Positions 23,285 to 35,767 of a stretch of 64,000 bases of DNA are shown here, in pieces. The stretch spans positions 4,302,591 through 4,366,590 of the forward strand of contig RPFO01000156.1 of NCBI GenBank assembly GCA_009746045.1. Direction: 5' to 3'. The notes beneath the pieces were generated by a model. It saw only the letters and a list, made by a program, of their open reading frames with translations, was not told the origin of the DNA and made no database searches. Made by a program: the position numbers and the translations under genes. The DNA comes from Mesostigma viride (lineage: Eukaryota; Streptophyta; Mesostigmatophyceae; Mesostigmatales; Mesostigmataceae). How positions within the stretch are numbered: the stretch's first letter is position 1; every line of letters starts with the position of its first letter.

Positions 23285-26200
23285 ATGATCAAATGGATGG
23301 GCGGACACCGGAAAAAATGGAAAAAGGTACAGGGTCACCGGCGTAGCTTAGGATGCGGGTGTACTGCCTTTTGAATAACTTCAGTACGCACCTGGTGGGT
23401 CACTTACAATCCTAACCAGTTTTACTTCCCCTGGTCGCTTGCGTTTTCATGTGCAGACGAAGGAAAATATCGAATCAAAGCAGCGGGAATTCTTTGCCCA
23501 TATGCGATCCGCAAAGGACTCTCGTCAATCGCTGGATATTCTCGGCCTTCAGGCTTTGATGGCATCAAATTTGATACCCTCTCAGGACTACGCCAATCGG
23601 ACAGCGAGCAGTGCAGGGGCGAGCTCTGGATTGCAGTTGCTGAGGCAGCGGCCAAGCCCCAAAGGCAAGCGCATCCGCAATGCGATTGCCCCAGTTCAAG
23701 ACGCGGTTCGCAAATATTCATTAAGGTTGCTTCTTAAAATGCCTTTGACAATAGCGTAAGCTCTAGACACGACGCATAACTGACCGATGACATCAGTTGG
23801 GGTTGTCATTACAGTGTGGTCGTGCTATATCCCAAAATCTGTCCAATGATGTTCGCGACCCTTTGTGCTTGCCAACAGCTGCAAAGGGAAAGCAAAAATC
23901 TTCTTCGGACAACACAGAGCCCTTTAAAGTCGCGGATAAAGGTCCGTTGATATCTCCCTAGGGTGCTGTTGCTCCTTGCCAATAAGTTTCAAGATCCCTT
24001 GGGGTGTGAGGGGAACGCAGTGAAATTGTAGCTCTGTTAAGGTTGTCGTACTTGGCAAGCCACATTTGGTTCTTCTTCTGAACGAGCAGTGCCTTTGCAA
24101 TGGTGGTGTCCTTCCCATTGTTTCAGTTGTGGAGGAGAGTGTCGGTGTATTGGCAAAGCGGTCAGTAATCCTACCAGGCTTGGAAACTGGTCAGCGGAGC
24201 AGGTCGCCAGCACGTGATGATGCCGCGACAAAGCCAGAAGGTACGACACTGGTGTTTGCTGCCATTGTAAGGCTATTACAGGCACACTTCGTACATTCAA
24301 GTTTTATTGCACCTAGCCGAAAACCTGAAATCGATTTCCCGCATCTTGTATTCAGGCCATAATCTGCAAGTCCATTGTTGCACTTACAATAATGCGTCTT
24401 CTATGCGACATAAGCAAAGTTTTTAATGTTTCTGGCAAGAGCCTCTTGCATCTCATGGATGAATGGCGGCTGTTTCAGTAAATGCATCGCGACCAAACAA
24501 GTTGGCACTGGAAGAGCCATCTAGCTGCAGCGGCAATCGCTGGCAGTTTCCCGAGCCGCTTCTGGAGGACTTTGACGTTATCGCAGCGCCCAAGGCTTGT
24601 CCATCGCAAGATCCCCCATCACAAGCAGGGTCGCCTCCCCAGGTAACTTACCAAGCTCTATGTGTTCATTAGCCTCGTATTGACGGGCTGCTGCACGTAA
24701 GAAGTGTACTAGCCATTTTGACGTGCTAAAAGCTGGTCCTAGGCACAAGTGCCTGTAACAACTGTAATATGCGATCTGCCATTGTGACGGACGGTTTGGT
24801 GATCGCCTATGATGTTGCAATAGGATGTGTCATCATAGGTGACAAAATCTGATTCCTGATCTTATTCGTCATCCATGGTTATGCTGCCTAAGTTTTGGTA
24901 CCATGGATGCACTTGCCCTTTGCTGGCTCTGGGTATACCATCCACGATTTCGTTGGACAATGCTGACGCATCTGTACGTGCCAATGTGCGCTTTTAACTC
25001 ATTGTCCTCTCTCAGGATTGCATCTACTGGACAAGGGTGGAGCAGTCCCTGCCAGACGGCAACAGTTTCATGGGCCCTGCGGGTAGGCAGCTACCCCAAA
25101 GCAGGGCGCGGCTCCACAGGGGAGGGCTAGGCATGGGTCATAACGCCCAGAGAATGTCTCCGGAAGCTGGAAATGATGTCTGTGCGCCCTTCCACAGTCC
25201 TATGGGAGACAAGGTGCCTGGCGAGAACCTTTTTCAGGACAAGACTAGCTTGAGGCTGGATGAGAGGGAAGGTTGGGACCTGAGTTGCGGCGTTGGGGTT
25301 GGTAGGAACCGTACACGGCGCCATGATGAACTTGCAGGAATCTCCCAGTTTGGCTTCCAAGGTGCCTCTCCGTTGGGACTTGAGCCTCCAACCCAGTTTC
25401 TTGACTTTGCGGGTACCATCCCAAGTCCGCTTGAAAGGGATCGGCTTCATTCACCTGGGGGGTGGCCTGGGGCGCGAAGGGCACAGGAGGACGTGCATCT
25501 GGCCCCTTTCTCCCCCGTGCCTGGGCAAGAAAGTTTTTCCCCAGTTGTCGCCGAGCATGAACTTCCGAGTCGGTCCAGGGAAAGCAACGGAGCTGGCCGT
25601 TTCTGCTCGCCAGCTGGCAACCCCAGGGCATGGCGTGGCAAAGACCCTCCGGATGAGCCATATCTTGTCTGCTCGCCCCTGCAACGTGTTGCCCCTTTCT
25701 CACCTGCTACTGGCAATATGCCGCATCAGGGTGGCAGCTGTATGCGAGACGTTCCACTGGAATCCTTCAGGGAGACCATCGCTGATATCATAAAGCCTGG
25801 TGGAACCCAAGCGCTACCCAGGGACCCCAGCTTTTTCCCGGAATCCAAGAATCTGTCGGTGGGACAAAGGGCCGCCGGGCAAGATTTGCTGCAAGCTGTT
25901 GCATCCCCCGTCTTGGATGCCAGGTTGGATCCTTTCCACTACACGGCAATTGATGTGGGCAGCTTTGGTAGAGAGGACTCAGGTCTATTTGGTTTTCCTG
26001 CCAGCAGAAACGCCAGATCAGGCGATTTCGTGCTACATATGGAGGAGGGGAACCGTTCAAGCCTGCACCAGGACCAGCATTCGCCGCCCGTGTCTGCGGG
26101 TTTCCCTCTGGGTACGCACCCGATGCACCAGTGCGACGTGTCCATGCCGTGGGGGGATGTCGCGCTGCAAGGGGGCCGACATGTGCGAGCGGAGCCACCG

Positions 26201-28776
26201 GTGGGCGTGTGGGCCACCGAGCCCAGCCAGAAGCAGCAGCGGAGACCGCGCGATCTGGCAGAGGAATGGATGGAGTGGAAGAAGGAGGAGCCACTGAGCC
26301 CCGTGGAGTGGGGCGAGCCATCCGGCCAGCGCCACTGCACAGGCAGCGGAAGCGAGCAGACGCCGAAACCTAGCAGTGGCAACAAGAGGAGGCGGGAGGA
26401 GGAGAGGTTGGGGGAGGAGACGGTGGATATGTGGCAAGGACCATGGCAGGGTGGGCCACCACGGCCAGCCGAGTCGCCCAACTTAGCGGCAACGGAGGTC
26501 TCCCACCATGCAGACTCTCGCAGGAAGTCCAAGGACATGTCGCGGGGTACATCCCTGGAGAAGAAGGCCAAGAAGATGCCACGAGCCCTGTCTGCTGACA
26601 AGGGGACATTGGTGGAACTTTTGCAAGGGAAAAGATCTCGGGTAAAATATAGCTTATTTTCTTGCTCTATTCGAAAGCGCTGGTTTTCTAATATCTTATG
26701 CACACACATGGAAGGCTACGTCTTTCTCCAGTACCACGCATCAATCAGTTTTCAGAGTCTAGCACACATCGTCTTGGACATCGGCCTGCATCCATGACTG
26801 TCTTGTTGCCAAGAGTTCAACATGGCTTCACTGCTTGCATGTCTGCTGTTTGCACCCCTGCTAACGCACCCACCTGCCTCCCTGCCCACCTACCTGCCTG
26901 CTCTGTGCTCATGTGCACTGAATGCCTGGCACTCACAGAATGCTCCGGCCAGTAGTGAGCAGTCCCCAGCTGGCGGGTGCTGCGAAAGCAAGCGACAGGG
27001 TGCTTTAGTGTCCTCGGTCTCGAATGGTAACCCACTGGTGGCACCCGTGGCTGGACCAGCAGCAGACACGGCCGGGCCACCAGGTATATAACCAGATTGT
27101 TGTCTATGCTTCATGGGTAATGGGGCGAGCTGGGATCCTGGGTGCAATGTTTGAAAGCAATTGATCCAGCCTCTGTGACATTGTTTGTCACAGGTCGCCA
27201 GTTGTGTGCCTGGCTACCTTGTGGTTGTGACATTGTTTAGGCACGCATGTCAAGTAGAGCATTAGTGCAAAACATCAACAAGTAGTCACCACCAAGTTTA
27301 GTTGAGCCGGGTAACTTTTGGTCTTCACACATGAAGCTTCATAGATGCGTAATGACACGGCACATGTTCCTGTGGTTTACCATGCATACCTTACTGTCAT
27401 TTGTGGCAGTACTGGCAGGTGTTTCGCTGGATCACCTAACTGGGTTTTGTCCTCATTGTCAGCCACGTCTGGTGCCGAAATCCGCATCTGACGTTCGATG
27501 CCCACATTTATTGACCCAAGTCTTTTAAGGAGAGTATGGCAATATTCGTAGTTCTGTAAATGCTTTCCATGGCTTGTTACCATTGGGAGACACCAGGGAA
27601 ACGATGCCAAAAAAGCCGCCAAAAGTTTCTTTATAAAGTTAAAAAACAAAAACCGGTGCCGATTTCAATATTTTGTTCAGCCTGAACAGTATCCTCATCT
27701 AAGTCTTATCCGCATCGTTTTAAATGGTAGTTGTCCGTTCAGAACACATTCAATGGATAATGTGAACCATCCAGCCTGCCAAAGCTGTGCGGGCAGCAGC
27801 TCGTGTTATTGGTCCCATGCCAGCCCATAGAATGGGGATGTTAATAAACTAGCTAGCTGATCCAACGATGCCGGCCTGGCAAATGGTATAGGGTTGACAA
27901 TGTTATGTTTCTTTATTAGTTAATCCTCACCATGGTAGCATGTCTGCTGGTTAGCAGATCAATTTAGGAATTGTTCTGTTGCTTCGCTTGTAGTTGACAA
28001 TATCCATGCATTTGTTGGCATAGTTGCAAGTCTCACAACCTAAGCTTCTCTGCTCACCCATTGCTCTATGCTTTGTACATGTAATTTACCTCCAGTTGAC
28101 AGCCGGCTCGCTCTTGGAGCAGGCGACCCCAAGAGGACAGCTAGCTCCAGCATCCCTCCACTGGACTTCAGTGCGCCAGGCACGATACGCGATGCTGGGA
28201 ACGCTGACCAGTCACGTGACGATGATCATGCTCCCATGCTCCTTGGTGCTGGGATTGTTTTGCAAGGTTTGTCCAACCCCCGCCATAATCCCTTGTTCTG
28301 TTGCACTTTCGAGCAGAATGCTTCATTTGAATGGTCAGAGGTCTGAGGAGTAGCGGCCCATCTAATTGTGTCTATTCTGCTCGATGTCTATGTTGCATGA
28401 TGTCAATGATCAATACCTTTTTATGCATTAATTGTCAGGAATGGAGGCTGCAACTCCAGGAAAGTACGAACTTCTAGATGTTCCGCCTGGGCTCGGTGAG
28501 CGTCTTCAGCAAGGTGCCAGGTTCCTGGCGCGTGCAAGGGAGCTGCTGAGTCCGCAAGAACAAGCACGCCCATTGGCGCAAATGGATGCAGATATAATCA
28601 ACCAACTGCATGGCAGCATACCACCGTACTGCAAAAGGGTGTCGACTAGTGTCGCTAACCCAGGTATTCAAGTGTTGGAGCTTCAAAGTATGGTGACATA
28701 TTTGTCACTGTTCTGGAGGATATGGGAGGTGGAGTCAGCAATAGCATCAGAGAGGATCGATGCACAGCAGCACTGA
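23285..28776 (+). CDS. Eight-exon gene of uncertain family; N-terminus weakly like REDIC1
   Basis: Exons proposed: 23285-23326, 23457-about 23755, about 24127-24240, 24479-24642, 25016-26641, 26939-27083, 28096-28266, 28439-28776 (stop). Phases agree at every join except exon 2 to 3, where a small exon or a different border is missing. The protein would be about 960 aa. It opens MIKWMGGHRKKWKK then KQREFFAHMRS and SLDILGLQAL. The W-x-GG-x-R...FF...SLDxLxL pattern recalls the N-terminus of animal REDIC1/C12orf40, a regulator of meiotic crossovers; this is recollection, not an alignment. Exon 5 is long, hydrophilic and disordered-looking with a basic patch (NKRRREEERLG). The last exon encodes a helical segment ending in ASERIDAQQH. 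No catalytic motif was seen. Confidence 0.6.
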
Positions 28777-29329
28777 TGATGCCATGATGGGACTTGACTG
28801 TGCCTAGAATTATTCCCATCATCGGTGTTGTTCAATCAGAGATTACATTCATGGAAGGCCTTCGTGTCAGCACTGGAGCCTATACTGATATAGGATGGTG
28901 AATTGAAACATCATCCATCTGGTACACTTACCGCTCTCTAATTCGCACATATCAACATTAAGGCAACCACCACACAGCAGCGCTTCATGTCCGGACCCGG
29001 CTGTGGGACAAGTTGCCCGGCACGGCTCCGGCCAGACGGTTGGCCCTACCAGCCAGGCCGTCGCAGCGAATATTGTAGTAATTCGCTGGCTACCGGCCTT
29101 GTGAAACTGTTGCCGGGGCGGCGGCGCCTAGCTGTGGAAGAAAACCTAGACAAAGCGCTGCCATACAGTGCTGGATGTCATGCATGGGGATCCCCTTTAT
29201 CGAGCCCGCCTGAAATTATCCGTAATGCAACTAAGATGTGTGCATGCATGTACAAGGTTCGCAGTGTGACCTCATCGAGCTCAAGCAGCCCGTTGGGTTT
29301 CCCGCCATCGGCCGCTTAACTAAACACGT
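28777..29329. other. No recognisable gene
   Basis: This is the 3' flank of the preceding plus-strand gene. The frame at 28987-29319 is short and without motifs. It may be part of the retroposon-like repeat that follows. Confidence 0.35.
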
Positions 29330-29547
29330 GCTCCCGACGTTGGGCCGGGAGTCAAGGAGCACCAGAGTGCTTTTAATCCCTGAGTGTGCACAGCGGGCAG
29401 GGGGAAGAGACCCCCCCCTTCCCTCATGCCACAGGCATGCCACAGGGTGCACAATCGGACCAGCCGTCGAAACGATCCGGCATCCCCTGTGGGTGCAATA
29501 AACCTTTGACATAAAAAAAATTAAAAAAAAATTAAAAAAAATAATAA
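29330..29547 (+). mobile_element. Retroposon-like dispersed repeat with A-rich tail (copy 1)
   Basis: The segment ends in AATAAA (about 29498) followed by an A-rich tail with scattered T (29513-29547), as a reverse-transcribed insertion would. About 130 bp of it matches, in the opposite orientation, the stretch at about 59495-59630, sharing GGAGCACC..AGTGCTTTTAA, TGTGCACA, AGAGACCCCC and CATGCCACAG. A processed transcript or a LINE/SINE 3' end are both possible. Confidence 0.5.
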
Positions 29548-30440
29548 CATGACTCCGTGGGGAGATCATGTAGCACGCATTCCCTTGCGTGATGGATGGA
29601 TTCCACGTATAGCAAAAGCATAACAGGTGCAGTGGGGCTGCCCCATGCGTGTTCCAGTGGCCACAGATAGGCTTGCTTGGAGCTCATTCAGAGGCGCCGG
29701 TTTGGGAGAATATAAAGGCCTCTTACTCCCGGAGCCGGCTGAGGCCGGTTCTCAGGGGCATACCCAGGGTTGATCACCCACGACCCCCGCTTCATTGATA
29801 TCAAGGCCTTTGGTTCTATCCGGCCGGCAATGGGACGCTCTGTGGACTATACGTGCCCGCGCTTGCGTGCCCATTCACCCCCCCGATTGCTGTCAGCTGG
29901 ACACCACTGTACGAGCTAGGGGTCGACCAATAAAACTCGGTGCGCACTCAACGTATGGCGCCAACCCCGGAACCTGCCATCGGCCCACTGCAGACAGGCA
30001 TCTGGCAAGGCCTAGGTTGTGTCCCAGGTCGATCACTGTACATACTTACATTCATTACAGTGGGGTGTATCATGTTATGCGTCAGGCCGGCATGTGCGCG
30101 CTTACCTAGCATTTCTCGCAGGGAACCTGGCTTCATATATCTATCACAATTCACAAATGAGCACGTGCGACCAAGGTGGCCCGACCAATTCCAGGCATTC
30201 GTTAGCTGACCTCGTCAATGCCCGATGACATCATTTACGCTCATCAATTACGAGGCGCCCCGCATCTGCCCAGCTCTGGCATGCGATCGGCACGCGCCGC
30301 CGTAGTATACGTCGGCTAGCTAGAAGACATTCGGCCCCGATCGAGCCCAATATGGCCGTCAGTTTCGCGAAGCCCGTCCCGAGCAGTATGTCTCCTGCAT
30401 GGATGAAACGGTGATGGTGGCAAATCGTACCCCGGATCAA
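29548..30440. other. No recognisable gene
   Basis: Only short frames without motifs are present (for example 29795-30109). Given its neighbours, the stretch is probably degraded repeat. Confidence 0.35.
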
Positions 30441-30570
30441 GGCCGGAATCAACCACTTTAAACTGCTTGGCAGCTGGATACCCCGGCCGACTGCGCGTAT
30501 GACATGCATATGAGTGAGACCCCGGATCAGCCTGGCGTGGGTGAGCGGAGCTTGGAACACCGCGGAAGCT
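30441..30570 (+). pseudogene. Degenerate RTE-type reverse transcriptase fragment
   Basis: Reading FKLLGSWIPRP then RPRISLAWVSGAW across a frameshift, this matches FKLLGSWLPDT and TRIGLAWARLRSL of the better-preserved RTE copy at 32009-34894. It is an old, heavily mutated copy of the same family. Confidence 0.5.
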
Positions 30571-30816
30571 TGCCGCAACAAAAGCCTGAAAATTGTCCTT
30601 GACATAGAGGTTGGATGTGGCCAGTTGAGGCCTCGTTGTCGTACTTGTGTTTGCGATCTACAAGCGGGCAGCAGTGTTTTTGCTGTGACAGTCAAGCAGT
30701 AATAGATGGTGGCCCGAGCGCGGCATGCATGGGGCCGGCAAGGATTTTGTTCTCAAACGCCTGGCTGGGCAAGGGACTCGGAGTTCTCACCTTGCAGCTG
30801 GTCGAAGTGCTTGACG

Positions 30817-31572
30817 TTACGGCTGCGCTTGCCCCAGCTCGGCGCGGAGGTCGAGCGTCTCACTGCTTGAGATGCTGGGCGAAGGTGTAGGTGGTGGTGG
30901 TGGTGTGGTTCCACAGCATGGTGGCCCAGGTCTGGGTGGGAAGGGCCATCGCCGGCTGGGCCAGCCGGGGCTGGCCTGCATGGCGACAATCAGTCCTTCA
31001 CACGGCCTGCCGTGAGGCCCGCGGTGTTTTGCAGGGCCATGCACTCGATGGCGTTGTCCTTGAGGACTGAGCTGGTCGATGTCGAGGAGCTGCCGGGCAG
31101 TGATGGCGTCAGTGGTGGCTTTGGAGGCGGAGGCGAGGAGGGTGGAGGTGGCGGTGGCGGTGGTGGAGAGAAGGGCGGCAGGAGCTCGGCAGCCAGCGTG
31201 CACCGCCTGCAGGGCTGCGCCACATCTGCAGCGAGGGGGGTCACGTGCTGCTCGAGGTGCCCCGGGGAGCGGATGGATCGAGGTTTCGGTCAAGGTGCCG
31301 GTGGTGATGGGGGGGGGCGGGGGGCAGAGCTCCTCGATGGAGCGTCCAAGGAGGGAGAAGAGAGCGTATTGCTGAAGGTGGGGGCGGACGGTGCTGGGGA
31401 GGTCGTCAGCCGAGCGCATGGCAAAGAAGGCATTGCGGAGGCGGTTCTGGTGCCGGCCGGAGCTGCTTGCACAGTTCAAGAAGCGACTCAGGCGTGCGAT
31501 CCCCAAAACACGTAGCTCATGCAGGAGTCTGTCGGGGGTGAGCTTAAAAAAAGCCCGGCTGGCTGGCGTCAA
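30817..31572 (-). other. 251-codon open frame without ATG, possible coding relic
   Basis: One frame stays open over 756 bp and contains a conserved-looking stretch (PDRLLHELRVLGIARLSRFL, LPSTVRPHLQQYALFSLLGR) followed by Pro/Ala/Thr-rich sequence. It does not begin with ATG. It lies between an old RTE fragment and the dispersed repeat at 31621, so an ORF1-like relic of a mobile element is plausible. I do not recognise the family. Confidence 0.3.
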
Positions 31573-31620
31573 AGTTGAACCCGCGCGTCCCAGTGCGGTT
31601 CGGCAGCGTGGTTTCGGCTA

Positions 31621-31757
31621 GACATATCCACCTCCATATTCATTTCCAAATCCTGAACGACTCGACAAACGCTGATAAGCTAACAGCAGGCTCGAGCTAC
31701 CACATGATCCGGATTCTTCCAGATTTCTGGCCTGCGCTGGTTGTCTCTTTGATAAGT
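31621..31757 (-). repeat. SINE-like dispersed repeat, copy A
   Basis: Read on the minus strand it begins ATCAAAGAGACAACCAGC and contains GGTAGCTCGAGCCTG and CGAGTCGTTCAGGAT. It aligns over about 130 bp with 51318-51450 on the plus strand. Two internal blocks look slightly like tRNA A and B boxes, but the match is poor. Confidence 0.65.
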
Positions 31758-32008
31758 ATTCTTAGTTTTTCTTTTCACCCCTTCGTATTTTTTTTATCAG
31801 ACTAACCCTATAGTCCTTCCACGACGTTGGAATGCCATGCGCCCAGGAATTTAGTTGTCTATCCCTGTCTAGTATGCTAGAGCGTTGGGACGCATGATGC
31901 AGAAAATATCTTTGTTTGCTTGTCTAACTCTTGTAATTAATTTTCTAGTGAGATTAGCATGGTACTCCGACTAGCCGCGCCAATTTTACCCCGACTTGGT
32001 TGTCCCCA

Positions 32009-34743
32009 ATTCCACACTCCCCGTGGGCACTGCTGGCAGCCGCTTTGCGCCTCATGCTGACACGGTTGCTAACAACAACACTCCCCTGTTTTCTGCCTTT
32101 TTGCGGGATAGCGGGATGGTTGCTGTCAACTGCCACTTCCAACGTCCCTCACAGGACTTGGTCACTTTTCGTGGCCCTAACGGCCGTCAGGCCTGTTTGG
32201 ACTACGTGGTGGTACGGCAGCCCAGGTGCACCTCGGTTCTGGACACCCGAGTGTTTGACACGCCAACGGTGTGCTCTGACCACCGGTTGGTGCGCGCGAC
32301 CATTCGGCTCCGGTTCCACGCCCCGGCGAGCGCCGCGCCCCAGTGGTCCGCCCTCACTGGTCTGCTCTACGCCCGGTCCGGGGAGATCCTGAGGACTGGA
32401 CGGACGCCGAGCACGCGCGGAACCGGTGCCGACTGGAGTACCTGTCGGCCCTGGACGCCCGGGCGGACGTCGACGAGCTGGACAAGGGTGCACCCAACGC
32501 CGCCATTTTTGCGGGCTTTGCGGCCCGTGCCCCGTTGCTGGCGGCCCGGCACCTGCCGGTCATGCCCCGCCGCCGCCCCGGCCCCGCTCTACCGCCAGGA
32601 CCCCAAGGTCTTGGCCGCCCGGCACCGCCTCAAGCGTAACCGGGACCCGCTGCAGAAACCAGTGCTCAAGGCCGCCCTCGTGGAGGCCTACGAGCACGCT
32701 CAGGACGCGGAGGCGGCCCAGTGCATCGCGGATGCCAAGGCCTGCCAGGCTCGCAACCAGGGCAAGGACATGTGGTACCACCTCGACCGACCGGCTCGGC
32801 GGCCGGCGGCAGCGCACCCCGGTGGAGCACACGGGGGACGGCACGGCGCCGGTCAGCCTTGACCGCTGGTTGGCCCACAATGTTTCCTTGACCGGTGGGG
32901 CTCGCGCCCCCCCCCCGCCGCTTCACCCCGAGACGGCCGCCCGCCTCGGGGTTGCCGGACCCCCGCCGCCGCCTGCGCCCCCCTCCTCGGCCGCGGACTA
33001 CCAAGTCCCCGCCTTGCAGGAGGGCTGCCTTGCCACCGACGACATCGTCCACCCCTTCATTTGAAGGAATTGGACGGCGCCCTTGCTCGCCTGCGGTACG
33101 ATATGCGGCGGTCGGTGCCGACCACCTTTCTGCTGAGCTGCTGAAAACCCCTGATCCGGTGGTTATTAGGGATCTTCTGCTGGCGTTCTGCAACCGTGTC
33201 CTGCTTTCTGACGAGCCTCCGCCTCAGTGCTGAGTGGCAGACGGCCATCCGCGTCATGCTGTACAAGAAGGGCTCTGCTGCTGACCCCGGTAACTACCGG
33301 GGTGTCTGCCTCCAGAGCGCCGCGCTGAAGGTCTTCATGCGCATGATGCTGCACAGGCTCCGCGCCGCGCTGGACCCACACCTGGGTGAGTCTCAGATGG
33401 GTTTCCGTCGTGGTCAGTAACACTGTCATGCATGGCTGTGTTTGTCGCGCGCCGGTTGATGGAGGAGGTGCGTCGCCTTCCCCCTGACAGTTTGCCGTTG
33501 GTATTTATTTTTGTTGACTATGTATATCAAGGCCTTTGACACGGTCCTCTGGGAGGCTCTCTCAGTGGGCCATCCTAGCTCTGGATCGGGTGCCACCAGC
33601 GTTTATTGCTGCCATTCGGCGACTGTATGAGGGCTCACAGGCAGTAGTGCGGACTGGCGGAAGGCACCACCCCACCATTCCCCCTTCACCACGGGGTGTG
33701 GCAAGGTTGTGTCCTGTCCCCATACCTGTTCATTATTGTCGTGGATCACGTCATGCGCCGAGCACGTGCGCGCTTTACTGCTCTGAAGGGGTTCGAGCCA
33801 GGCTTGGACATCCTTAACGTGAAAGAGCACGGCGGGGTTAAACATGGCTACCGCCTGGCCGACCTGATTTATGCGGATGACACCACCCTCATCGCGCGCC
33901 CCGAGCACATTTAGACCTGGCTGGACTGTCTGGGCCTGGAGGCGAGGGCGGTGGGGTTGGAGATTAGTGTCAAAACTGAGGCGATGGTGATTGGGGCCTC
34001 CAGTACACGTCCGCCGCTGCCGCGCCTGCTCGACGGGACGACGGCCCCGTTCCGCGATCGCTTCAAACTGTTAGGGAGCTGGCTCCCTGACACCGCCGAC
34101 GACGTGGACACCCGCATCGGCCTGGCCTGGGCTAGGCTCCGTTCGCTCAACACCTACTGGCGCTCCAAGGGCCCGGGCGAGCACCGCAAGCGCATGCTCT
34201 TCAAGGTCCTCGTCCTCACGGTGCTCACGTATGGCGCCGAGGCGTGGACACTCACACCCACACTGGCAGCTAAGCTAAACGGCACAGGTTACAGGATGCT
34301 CCGACAGGTCCTGAACGTAGGGTTTTCCAAGCGCCCGTCATTAGAGTCTTTGTATCAGGGCATGCCTCGTATTTCGGACGAGATTAGACAGCGTAGGATA
34401 GCATTTGTAGGACACCTTGCTCGCACCAGCCAGGTCGACACCGCCCTTGGTCTGGCAGGCCCCCAGCGGCTTAGCCAGCCAGGGCAGCACTGATTCTGAT
34501 CGACCTGGCCTGGCCCCAAGGGCATTCCCAAAAGGGTAGGGAAACATGTCACGAACTACGTACAGATGTTGCTGGATGACCTACTGGTCCCAGCCCAGTT
34601 TGAATACCGCATCCACTCTCTCTCCCTTCTTTGGACTGCCATGCAGAACAAGACGCGGTGGCAGAAGATTGTCAAGGCTCACACGCCCGACCCTGTGGGC
34701 AAGCCCCCTCCCCCCAAGAGGAGGAGGCGTTTTGATCGATGAG
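32009..34743 (+). pseudogene. Endonuclease/reverse transcriptase ORF of the RTE-like element, broken
   Basis: The endonuclease part lies in one frame to about 32860, the RT fingers (YKKGSAADPGNYRG) in another at 33196-33420, the LSPYLF and YADD blocks at 33696-33914, and the thumb/C-terminal part at 33951-34493. Frameshifts and stops (for example TAG at 33912-33914, after the YADD block) separate them. The C-terminus reads KPPPPKRRRRF before the stop near 34740. The catalytic YADD is kept but no full protein can be made. Confidence 0.8.
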
Positions 34744-34894
34744 TAGGGCAGTTAGGATTTTTCTAGACTAGGTAGATTAGCGTCAGGATAGTTAGATTAC
34801 GCGGCTCTCTCCTTTCCACCACCCATCAAGGAATATGTGCTACATGATCTCCCAACGGAGGCATGTTATAATTTAATTTAATTTAATTTAATTT
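32009..34894 (+). mobile_element. RTE-like non-LTR retrotransposon, 5'-truncated, with target-site duplication
   Basis: The element is framed by the 13-bp direct repeat TTGGTTGTCCCCA (31996-32008 and 34895-34907), the right copy following an (ATTTA)n tail. It encodes the C-terminal part of an APE-type endonuclease (ACLDYVVVRQP, CSDHRLVRATIRLR), then reverse transcriptase blocks: NYRGVCLQSAALKVF, MGFRRG, GVWQGCVLSPYLF, LIYADDTTLI, KLLGSWLPDT, YGAEAWTLTP. A short microsatellite-like tail instead of poly(A) is typical of the RTE clade. Family placement is by motif recall only. Confidence 0.85.
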
Positions 34895-34907
34895 TTGGTT
34901 GTCCCCA

Positions 34908-35767
34908 TGCAGTTCTCAAGCTCTCAACTCTCAAAAATTAAATTGTAGGTGAAAAATGAAAACTTTGCAATTAAGAGTTTCCCCGTATTTTGGATTCGCC
35001 TTGCGGCACCGCAAGGGCCGTGAGGCCGTGAGCCCTATCTTACGGACTACCTACGGACTACCTGCGGACTGCTTGACGCAGTGTCGCCGGGCTATAGACA
35101 AGTTCTGTATAACTTACCAAATGCGCACCCTATTGCCGCCGCACCCTTTTCTACTTCTTTTTGTACATGGCTTGCGTTGGGTTCATGGACGAGGATCGAC
35201 GCTCATCGACGGTGCAATCCGACGGCGGGGAATAAGTTCGCCACAGCACAGCGCGATCGACGCAACGGCTCTTTTCCATGCACAACGTGAGATGCAAAGT
35301 CCGCATCGCTGACCGGAAATTCCGTCGGCCGACACCGTCGTACAGTACTACCAATCAGTCGCGTCGCGTACCCAAGCCCTTTCCCAGCTATCTCTGGCGG
35401 CGGCGCATTCCCGCACTCTCATTGGTCGCCTTTCCGCAGACCCGCGACCTTCCTTCTGCATAGCTTTGCGCGAGAGTTTGAGAATTCAGAACCAAAAGCC
35501 AATTTTACCCCGTACCCCGACTCCGTGGCACGCCTATGCGCATGACACACACATACTTATACTTTGAAGAATTAGATCGCTTTTATTGAACTTTGCGCAA
35601 CCTGCGGTTGCTATTCAGCATGGGGTAATTGACCCCCATATCAAATCAACATCCATACCTGCTGTATATGAATCAATACGTTCCACTTGCCGACTGCAGA
35701 TGCATCTACGAATGCATACAGTTCTAATGTCAGCTGGTGGTGAAAGAAGAGGGGGACCGGGGAAGTT
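34908..35767. other. Intergenic, no gene seen
   Basis: This lies between the RTE copy and the 3' end of the EPL gene. Frames at 34956-35312 and 35151-35354 have no recognisable motif. It should contain the EPL 3' UTR on the minus strand. Confidence 0.4.
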
